DNA from: Candidatus Ratteibacteria bacterium
GTDB lineage: Bacteria; Ratteibacteria; UBA8468; B48-G9; JAFGKM01
Reading direction: 5' to 3'
Assembly (NCBI GenBank): GCA_028697565.1
Contig: JAQVEU010000039.1
Coordinates: 1 to 6,928, forward strand
DNA length: 6,928 bases
Positions 1-4,265 of the stretch are shown here, in pieces (the stretch's first letter is position 1; each line of letters opens with the position of its first letter). The notes beneath the pieces are model-generated. The model saw nothing but the letters and a program-made list of their open reading frames with translations, ran no database searches and was not told where the DNA came from. The translations under genes were made by a program, and so were the position numbers.

Positions 1-174
1 ATAAGTCGGGTCACTTATTCTGACCTTCGTTTGGGCTTCCCCAAAAGGTTTATCTCTTGGGAAGTCGCAATCCCCTATAAGTCGGGTCACTTATTCTGAC
101 GCGACTACACCAAGAGGGGTAGAGCAGGCGGCGGAAGGTCGCAATCCCCTATAAGTCGGGTCACTTATTCTGAC
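1..174 (-). CRISPR. CRISPR array end, 37-nt repeats, leader-proximal end on the right
   Basis: Two complete identical 37-nt repeats (64-100 and 138-174) and the last 24 nt of a third (1-24, cut by the window edge) are separated by unrelated spacers of 39 nt (25-63) and 37 nt (101-137). On the plus strand the repeat starts GTCGCAATCCCC and ends CACTTATTCTGAC. On the minus strand it ends GGGGATTGCGAC, so a crRNA would carry a 5' tag AUUGCGAC, similar to the AUUGAAAC-type tags of many type I and III systems. The repeat contains a 6-bp stem ATAAGT/ACTTAT around a 6-nt loop, as expected for a processed repeat. Together with AT-rich, promoter-bearing DNA at 175-300, this supports leftward transcription, with the spacer at 101-137 nearest the leader. 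No cas gene is in the window, so the subtype cannot be assigned. The array continues past the left edge. Confidence 0.9.
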
Positions 175-300
175 TGCGTCTTATCAAAGAGCAGGTGTAT
201 CAATGGTTTCAACTACCTTTTTCGCAAACCCCTCTTTTCACATCTATTTTTATTATAACTCCTTATCATACCTTTTGTAAAATCCCTTGTCTATCAAGGA
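175..300 (-). promoter_or_regulatory. Putative CRISPR leader with overlapping sigma70-type promoters
   Basis: This AT-rich, gene-free DNA abuts the last repeat. On the minus strand it holds TAGACA (288-293), a 17-nt spacer and TATGAT (265-270), each one mismatch from consensus. Shifted by 13 nt is a second candidate, TTACAA (275-280), 17 nt, and a perfect TATAAT (252-257). Either would start transcription about 70-85 nt before the first repeat and read into the array. The motif TCGCAAACCCC at 222-232 recurs imperfectly at 311-322, which may mark leader elements. That this is the leader is inferred from position, repeat polarity and promoters; the leader's outer boundary is not visible. Confidence 0.6.
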
Positions 301-382
301 TTTCGGCTTATCGCAAAACCCCCCATCTTTTTCAGTGAATTTAGGTTTGCGGTAAATTTTTATTTTACTATACCCTCCATTG

Positions 383-416
383 TTGCAGAAAGAGTGAAGA
401 AGAAGTATACTATAAT
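383..416 (+). promoter_or_regulatory. Candidate promoter for tRNA-Ser
   Basis: TATACT (406-411) overlaps an exact TATAAT (411-416). A weak TTGCAG lies at 383-388, 17 nt upstream of the first. Transcription would begin near 418-424, giving a leader of about 45 nt before the tRNA. The -35 matches only three consensus positions, so this rests mostly on the -10 match and its location. The region 301-466 shows no gene. Confidence 0.35.
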
Positions 417-466
417 AAATAACAAAAAAATTCGTTTTTATTGAGACTTAGGTTTGGGGTTTATTA

Positions 467-551
467 GGAGGGTTAGCCTAATTGGTAAGGCAGCGGATTT
501 GAAATCCGCCGTCCCTCGCCGGACATGGGGGTTCGAGTCCCTCACCCTCCG
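467..551 (+). tRNA. tRNA-Ser (anticodon UGA)
   Basis: A complete class II tRNA cloverleaf. The acceptor stem GGAGGGT (467-473) pairs with ACCCTCC (544-550), with discriminator G at 551, as expected for serine tRNAs. The D arm is GCCT/AGGC around AATTGGTA. The anticodon stem GCGGA/TCCGC encloses the loop TTTGAAA, giving anticodon TGA at 500-502. The long variable arm has a stem GTCC/GGAC, and the T arm is GGGGG/CCCTC around TTCGAGT. CCA is not encoded, so it must be added after transcription. The tRNA would decode UCA and other UCN serine codons. Its last 30 nt are repeated perfectly at 753-782, and its last 14 nt recur at 2133-2146 and 2341-2354. Confidence 0.96.
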
Positions 552-782
552 ATTGAAAGGCAGTGATTAGTGACCAGTGATTAGTATAAAATATAAGAGA
601 AGCCAGTGATTAGTGATAAGTGAACTGCAAAAGGAATTGAGCCGGCGACCCCAAAAGGGTAAGAGGGAAAAGTATTTTCCCTCGTGTAGTCTGTCTTGGG
701 GGGAGGACTATATCAGGAAGGGGGAAGCACCCCCTCCTGAAGAGCGAAGCGAGACATGGGGGTTCGAGTCCCTCACCCTCCG
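552..782 (+). repeat. tRNA-Ser-linked repeat unit 1, hairpin-rich and non-coding
   Basis: This unit begins directly after the tRNA with GATTGAAAGG and two CAGTGATTAGTGA motifs (561-586 and 604-623), and ends with a second copy of the tRNA 3' end. In between are strong inverted repeats: GAGGGAAAA/TTTTCCCTC with a 3-nt loop (663-683), TAGTC/GACTA (687-710), and a composite stem CAGG plus AGGGGG against CCCCCT plus CCTG (714-739, one bulged A, loop AAGCA). It then reads GAGCGAAGCGAGAC into the tRNA-like end. Short open frames here lack ribosome binding sites and family resemblance, so I treat the stretch as non-coding. It could be a structured RNA transcribed with the tRNA or a DNA element; sequence alone does not decide. 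Confidence 0.6.
753..782 (+). repeat. Perfect 30-nt duplication of the tRNA-Ser 3' end
   Basis: This is identical to 522-551, covering the end of the variable arm, the whole T arm, the 3' acceptor strand and the discriminator base. No matching 5' acceptor strand, D arm or anticodon arm precedes it, so it is not a second tRNA gene. Such a duplication is what site-specific integration into a tRNA 3' end leaves behind. Here, however, the copies are only 231 nt apart and related ends recur further on. Confidence 0.85.
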
Positions 783-793
783 CTTCTTTGGTA

Positions 794-843
794 TATTCCG
801 AGCGCATCCTTAACACTTTATTCCGAGCGCATAGTTTACACAA
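794..843 (+). repeat. Left IS end: two 25-nt tandem repeats
   Basis: Two adjacent 25-nt units each begin TATTCCGAGCGCAT (794-807 and 819-832) and end in CCTTAACAC or AGTTTACAC plus two bases. The inner unit contains the part that is inverted at the right end. Doubled terminal motifs of this kind are plausible transposase-binding sites; that role is inferred. Confidence 0.7.
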
Positions 844-878
844 TCTGGTATATTAATCTTATATACAAGGAGGTTAAT

Positions 879-1901
879 ATGCCATGGAAGGAGACAAGTG
901 TTATGGATGAACGGATAAAATTTATAGGTCGTCTTTTAGCAGGAGAAAAGATGGCAAGTTTGTGCAGGGAGTTTGGGATTTCCAGGGTTAGTGGTCATAA
1001 AATTTGGAATAGGTATAAAGAAGAGGGAAACAGAGGTATTTACGACCGTAGTCGTGCTGCCCATAAACATCCCAATCAGATTCCATATGAGATAGAGCAA
1101 CTAATAGTTCGGTTAAAGAAAGAGAAGATGAATTGGGGTGCACCTAAGATTCGGGAATTAGTCAGGAACAGATATCCGGACATCAAACTTCCTGCAATAA
1201 GCACAGTTCATTGTATATTAGACCGGCATGCTCTTGTAAATAGACATAGGAAAAGGAATAAATATCATGCGATAGCGACCTATCTATCAGTTCCACAAGA
1301 GCCAAACGATTTATGGTGTACAGATTTTAAGGGGCAGTTTAAGATACAAAACGGCAGTTATTGTTTTCCACTTACAATATCTGATTTTATCAGTAGATAT
1401 ATTATAAGTTGTGAGGCTTTAAGCAGTACGGAGATTAATCCCTGTTTTGCTGTTTTTGAAGAAGCATTTAAGGAATATGGACTTCCAGTGGCGATAAGGA
1501 ATGATAACGGGGCACCATTTGCTGGTGGTAATTCTTTATGGAATTTAACGAAGCTTTCGGTATGGTGGATACGCTTAGGGATAAAACTTGAGCGGATTAG
1601 ACCGGGGAACCCTCAGGAGAATGGTCGTCATGAAAGGATGCACCGCACACTTAAGTTGGAAGGTACAAGTTCTGATATTTCCAATATGCTTCAACAACAG
1701 GAAAGGTTTGATAAATTCAGGAAAGAATTCAATTATGAACGACCACATAAGGCCTTTGCAAATCAAGTTGTTGGATTAAAAGAAGTTGATAATGGAATAT
1801 TTCAGATTGATTTTATGAGTTACACACTTGGTTTTTTTGATGAAGAAAGCGATAAGTTTACACCTTGTGAAGACCCATTTGGGTTTAAAATAGAAATTTA
1901 A
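879..1901 (+). CDS. IS481-family transposase with a probable internal in-frame deletion
   Basis: A DDE transposase of 340 residues expected to catalyse cut or strand transfer of its own element. ATG 879 is chosen because AAGGAGG (867-873) lies 5 nt upstream and the protein then starts MPWKE, as relatives do; the frame is open further upstream only through IS-end and repeat DNA. A helix-turn-helix spans about residues 24-47 (EKMASLCREFGISRVSGHKI). The RNase H-like catalytic core follows with D149 (WCTDFKG), D209 (RNDNGAPF) and E252 (NGRHERMHRTLK). After ERPHKA (287-292) the sequence jumps directly to FANQVVGLKEVDNGI, which in relatives I know lies some 55-60 residues further on, after a segment ending in INLSTVFA-like sequence. 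The reading frame survives, so the protein may be made. Whether it is active is doubtful. The comparison with full-length relatives is from memory, not alignment. Confidence 0.9.
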   Translation: MPWKETSVMDERIKFIGRLLAGEKMASLCREFGISRVSGHKIWNRYKEEGNRGIYDRSRAAHKHPNQIPYEIEQLIVRLKKEKMNWGAPKIRELVRNRYPDIKLPAISTVHCILDRHALVNRHRKRNKYHAIATYLSVPQEPNDLWCTDFKGQFKIQNGSYCFPLTISDFISRYIISCEALSSTEINPCFAVFEEAFKEYGLPVAIRNDNGAPFAGGNSLWNLTKLSVWWIRLGIKLERIRPGNPQENGRHERMHRTLKLEGTSSDISNMLQQQERFDKFRKEFNYERPHKAFANQVVGLKEVDNGIFQIDFMSYTLGFFDEESDKFTPCEDPFGFKIEI

Positions 1902-1948
1902 CATTGTTAGCCATAGATATCTTGATTTTTGGCTAAAATATAAAAAAA

Positions 1949-1998
1949 GTGTAAACTATGTCCCAAGAATAAAGTGTAAACCATGTACTAGAAAGAAC
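1949..1998 (+). repeat. Right IS end: two 25-nt repeats
   Basis: GTGTAAACTATG (1949-1960) and GTGTAAACCATG (1974-1985) start two adjacent 25-nt units, mirroring the spacing at the left end. The stretch GAATAAAGTGT (1968-1978) also matches the reverse complement of the left end. The left copies are more diverged from this pattern (CATCCTTAACAC for the outer one). Confidence 0.75.
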
Positions 1999-2000
1999 AA

Positions 2001-2146
2001 AAGGGCAGTGGTTAGTGATTAGTGACCAGTGATTAGTAAATAAAGAAGGGAGCGAAGTAAGAAATTGCGATGGGTAAGAGCAATTTCAGCGGGTGGCCGA
2101 CCCGAGCAGTTGTGGGATGCGAGGGCGCCAAATCCCTCACCCTCCG
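2001..2146 (+). repeat. tRNA-Ser-linked repeat unit 2
   Basis: This has the same architecture as the unit next to the tRNA. AAGGGCAGTGG with GATTAGTGACCAGTGATTAG (2001-2040) is followed by AGCGAAGTAAG, a hairpin (2061-2087), a short stem CGGGT/ACCCG (about 2090-2104) and a tRNA-like end. That end keeps a T-arm-like stem GAGGG/CCCTC (2121-2138) with an 8-nt loop, followed by ACCCTCCG (2139-2146). It lacks the rest of a tRNA. No plausible gene was found in 2000-2435; these units account for most of that stretch. Confidence 0.65.
2061..2087 (+). other. Stem-loop in unit 2 (GAAATTGC/GCAATTTC)
   Basis: An 8-bp perfect stem surrounds the 11-nt loop GATGGGTAAGA. The equivalent hairpin at 2211-2237 has a different stem sequence but keeps pairing, and its loop differs at one base. 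This suggests selection on the fold rather than on the sequence. Confidence 0.7.
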
Positions 2147-2354
2147 CTTAAAAGGCAGTGGTTAGTGATTAGTGATCAGTGATTAGTAAATAAAGAATAG
2201 AGCGAAGTAAGGGATTGCGATGAGTAAGAGCAATCCCAGCGAATGGCCGACCTATTGCCAATGCGACGAGTAAGGAGCATTGTTTGGCAAGGATGACGAG
2301 ATGGTGAGGCATCCCAGTAGTGGGAGACGAGGGTGCCAAATCCCTCACCCTCCG
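2147..2354 (+). repeat. tRNA-Ser-linked repeat unit 3 with extra hairpin block
   Basis: This parallels the preceding unit: AAAAGGCAGTGG with GATTAGTGATCAGTGATTAG, then AGCGAAGTAAG, the main hairpin (2211-2237), AATGGCCGACC, and a tRNA-like end with stem GAGGG/CCCTC (2329-2346) and ACCCTCCG (2347-2354). Between GGCCGACC and the end it carries about 60 nt absent from unit 2. This block forms two more hairpins: TTGCC plus AATGC against GCATT plus GGCAA (2255-2290, with a GTTT bulge), and GGATG/CATCC (2291-2314). Loops of the first two hairpins share a GAYGAGTAAG-like sequence, and the third starts similarly. The added block therefore looks like reduplicated hairpin modules. Confidence 0.65.
2211..2237 (+). 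other. Stem-loop in unit 3 (GGGATTGC/GCAATCCC)
   Basis: An 8-bp perfect stem surrounds the loop GATGAGTAAGA. Compared with the hairpin at 2061-2087, two A-T pairs are replaced by G-C pairs on both arms, that is, two compensatory pair changes with no loss of pairing. Confidence 0.7.
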
Positions 2355-2410
2355 ATTGAAAGGCAGTGGCTTAAAAGGCAGTGATTAGTGATCAGTGACC
2401 AGTGATTCGC
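2355..2410 (+). repeat. Truncated repeat unit 4 (head motif only)
   Basis: After the third tRNA-like end comes ATTGAAAGGCAGTGG, immediately repeated as CTTAAAAGGCAGTG, followed by GATTAGTGATCAGTGACCAGTGATT. No hairpin block or tRNA-like end follows. The series stops here, about 25 nt from the stop codon of the converging small gene. Confidence 0.55.
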
Positions 2411-2435
2411 TCTTTCCGCTCCCATATGGAAGGGG

Positions 2436-2618
2436 TTAACCGGTAAGGACTGCCATACATATCATACCAAGCGCAAATCCCCACCCAAATGTGTTCATAC
2501 CCGGAATATATTTTCTGATAGAAAAGGCAATACTGATAACTATAATAAAAATCAGAAGCCGGATGAGTTTCCATTTTGTGAATACAGGCAGCACACTACT
2601 GGTTTTCCTTTTTCCCAT
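2436..2618 (-). CDS. Small two-helix membrane protein, function unknown
   Basis: A 60-residue protein that I do not recognise. The ATG at 2618 is preceded by AAAAGGAG with 4 nt spacing, a good ribosome binding site, and lies 11 nt after the stop codon of the acyl-CoA synthetase gene. That arrangement strongly suggests one transcript and possible translational coupling. A short basic N-terminus (MGKRKTSS) precedes a first hydrophobic helix at about residues 18-34 (KLIRLLIFIIVISIAFSI) and a second at about 45-60 (GWGFALGMICMAVLTG), separated by RKYIPGMNTF. The chain ends within or just after the second helix. It is likely an inner-membrane hairpin protein with a short polar turn. No catalytic residues are evident. 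A hydrophobic translation could arise by chance, but the ribosome binding site and spacing argue for a real gene. Confidence 0.65.
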   Translation of the reverse strand: MGKRKTSSVLPVFTKWKLIRLLIFIIVISIAFSIRKYIPGMNTFGWGFALGMICMAVLTG

Positions 2619-2629
2619 ATCGCTCCTTT

Positions 2630-4183
2630 TTAGTCATGAAACTTTTTAATACCTGATTTAAGTTCCCTTTTTAATACCTTACCCGTTGGTGTCTTAGGTA
2701 ATTCAGAGACGAACTCTACAATACGGGGAATTTCATGCCTGCCAAGGTATTTTGAACAAAAATGGATAATTTCTTTAGCCGTGGCAGTTTTTCCTTCCTT
2801 TAAAACTATCACAGCCCGTGGAATTTCATTATGGAGTGGGTGAGGTGCTGGAACAACTGCCACCTCCGATACAGCAGGATGCTTCCTTATAACATTCTCA
2901 ACCATCCTTGGATATACATTCATACCACTTACTATAATCGTATCTTTTTTGCGGTCAACAATGTAAAAGTAGTCCTCATCATCTTTATAACCTATATCTC
3001 CTGTTCTGAAATATTCCCCAAAAAATGCCTCTTCTGTTTCTTCGGGTCTGTTGAAATATCCCTTCATAACATTTTCACCACGTACTACTATCTCTCCTAC
3101 TTTACCTCTCTTTATCTCTTTACCATTGTCATCCACAATCTTCATATCTACGCCCGGGACTGCTTTACCAATAGAACCAATCTTTCGTCTACCTCCAATA
3201 GGATTGACTGCTGTAACAGGAGAACACTCTGTTGGCCCATCTCCTTCATAAATCAGTACCTTATACTTCTCTTCAAATTTTTTAAGTGTTTCCAGTGGTA
3301 GTGCATCTCCACCTAATATGCAGAAACGGAGTGAAACAAGGTGCGAATTATACTCATCAGGCAGGTCAGCAAGAAGTTTATACATTGAAGGGACACCAAG
3401 GAATATAGTAGCCCCTGTCTCTTTTATCACCTCTGCTATCTCAATAGGTATAAACTTGGGAACTGTTGCAATAGTTGCACCAACTGCTATAGGAGAAATC
3501 ATCCCAGCAGTGGCTCCAAAGGCATGGAATAATGGTAGTACTGTAAGAAATATATCGTTTTCATCTACCTTTAATACCTGAAGGATTGAGTTGACATTGA
3601 AAAGAAGGTTCCTGTGGGTAAGCATTGCCCCTTTAGGATACCCTGTTGTTCCTGAAGTATAAAGTATTGCTGCCACGTCCTCTTTCTGGTCAATCTCAGG
3701 GACTTCAAAATGCGGAGAGGACTCTTCTTTTATCTGACTTAGTGGTATTGCTTTCTCAAGGGATGATTTTTCTATAGCAACCATACATACCATATCTGTT
3801 AAGGTATCTTTTATTCTATTAATGTTGTTTTCCAGTGCTTCAAAATAGAAAAGTCCCTTGGCCCCGGAATCGGAAATGATAAAATGTATCTCCTCTGGAT
3901 TCAAAAGCAGGTTTATTGGAACAACAGTAGCGCCTGCCTTAACAATACCGAAGTAGGCAGCGATAAAGTATGGGGAGTTGATACAATAAAGACATATCCT
4001 GTCTCCCTTTTGTATTCCTCTTGCAACAAGGAAGTTTGCTATCTGACTGGAAAGGGCTTCTAACTGGCGATAGGTAATAATCTGGTGGTGATTAAAAATT
4101 ACTGCTGGTCTATCTTTAAGGTTCTCTGCTGTTGCCTGTAACATCTGGCCCAGTGAATTAAACTGCTCATAAAGTGGACGCAT
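2630..4183 (-). CDS. AMP-forming long-chain acyl-CoA synthetase (FadD-like ligase)
   Basis: A 517-residue member of the ANL adenylating family, expected to activate a fatty or other carboxylic acid with ATP and join it to CoA in the cytoplasm or at the membrane face. Motifs fall in order: the ATP-binding loop YTSGTTGYPKG (175-185), the GDGPTE motif (314-319, in place of the commoner GYGLTE), TGDIGYKDDEDYFYIVDRKKD (394-414) with the ribose-binding Asp and hinge region, and PKTPTGK with the catalytic Lys at 502. Length and domain balance are normal. The ATG is preceded by an in-frame TAG five codons upstream, so no longer start exists; no clear ribosome binding site is seen, which is odd. Substrate chain length cannot be read. 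It lies downstream of the isomerase-like gene (82-nt gap) and upstream of a small membrane protein gene. Related family members (benzoate-CoA ligases, O-succinylbenzoate-CoA ligases) cannot be fully excluded. Confidence 0.92.
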   Translation of the reverse strand: MRPLYEQFNSLGQMLQATAENLKDRPAVIFNHHQIITYRQLEALSSQIANFLVARGIQKGDRICLYCINSPYFIAAYFGIVKAGATVVPINLLLNPEEIHFIISDSGAKGLFYFEALENNINRIKDTLTDMVCMVAIEKSSLEKAIPLSQIKEESSPHFEVPEIDQKEDVAAILYTSGTTGYPKGAMLTHRNLLFNVNSILQVLKVDENDIFLTVLPLFHAFGATAGMISPIAVGATIATVPKFIPIEIAEVIKETGATIFLGVPSMYKLLADLPDEYNSHLVSLRFCILGGDALPLETLKKFEEKYKVLIYEGDGPTECSPVTAVNPIGGRRKIGSIGKAVPGVDMKIVDDNGKEIKRGKVGEIVVRGENVMKGYFNRPEETEEAFFGEYFRTGDIGYKDDEDYFYIVDRKKDTIIVSGMNVYPRMVENVIRKHPAVSEVAVVPAPHPLHNEIPRAVIVLKEGKTATAKEIIHFCSKYLGRHEIPRIVEFVSELPKTPTGKVLKRELKSGIKKFHD

Positions 4184-4197
4184 ACGGTATATATTCT

Positions 4198-4225
4198 ATC
4201 ATATTTCAGACACAGAGTATGAAAA
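4198..4225 (-). promoter_or_regulatory. Weak candidate promoter before the acyl-CoA synthetase gene
   Basis: On the minus strand, TTTTCA (4220-4225), a 16-nt gap and TATGAT (4198-4203) would start transcription within about 10 nt of the ATG. This would give a nearly leaderless message, which fits the missing ribosome binding site. The -35 matches only 4 of 6 positions in AT-rich DNA, so it may be chance. Confidence 0.25.
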
Positions 4226-4265
4226 CTCAAAACTTAAAAGTTTTTTAAACCACAATTTTAACCTA

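Larger units (their letters stand above)
789..1999 (+). mobile_element. IS481-family insertion sequence
   Basis: This is a single-transposase element bounded by related inverted ends. CATAGTTTACAC at 830-841 faces its exact reverse complement GTGTAAACTATG at 1949-1960, and a second diverged copy lies 25 nt further out on each side (805-816 and 1974-1985). The outer limits are approximate: I place them where inward-reading TGG (789) and TGT (ending 1999) occur, since IS481-family ends commonly start with TG. No convincing target duplication is visible. The element sits between a tRNA-3'-end copy ending CCGCTT and an AAAAGGGCAGTGG motif. In the next junction (2141-2160) those two sequences are contiguous, so insertion into the repeat series is likely. 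Confidence 0.8.

Noticed and set aside
112..138. Spacer 101-137 containing GGGTAGAGCAGGCGGC, like a tRNA D arm running into an anticodon stem
   Set aside because: The 5' half of the D stem and the conserved T before the anticodon are missing, so it is not a tRNA. It could still derive from one, but nothing here proves it.
552..752. A genomic island flanked by tRNA-derived att sites
   Set aside because: Only about 200 nt of non-coding DNA lies between the perfect copies and there is no integrase or cargo, so the copies are reported as repeats only.
610..843. Short open frames on both strands across the first repeat unit
   Set aside because: They follow hairpins and repeat sequence, lack ribosome binding sites and resemble no family.
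756..878. An upstream ATG at 756 that extends the transposase by 41 codons
   Set aside because: It lies in the tRNA-3'-end copy, has no ribosome binding site, and translates the IS end. ATG 879 has AAGGAGG at the right distance and a family-like N-terminus.
1907..1936. TTAGCC/GGCTAA inverted repeat after the transposase gene as a terminator
   Set aside because: The loop is 18 nt, the stem only 6 bp, and A-rich rather than T-rich sequence follows on the coding strand.
2211..2220. GGGATTGCGA in unit 3 matches the 3' end of the CRISPR repeat (minus strand)
   Set aside because: The equivalent hairpin in unit 2 reads GAAATTGCGA, so the match is not conserved in the family; a 10-nt coincidence is likely.
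2831..3301. A 156-codon open frame on the plus strand opposite the acyl-CoA synthetase gene
   Set aside because: It is antisense to a gene with all family motifs, and its translation is rich in Cys, Phe and Tyr as expected for a shadow frame.
4229..4244. AAAACTT/AAGTTTT palindrome between the isomerase and synthetase genes as a terminator
   Set aside because: The stem is nearly all A-T, and on the minus strand it is not followed by a T run long enough to suggest termination.
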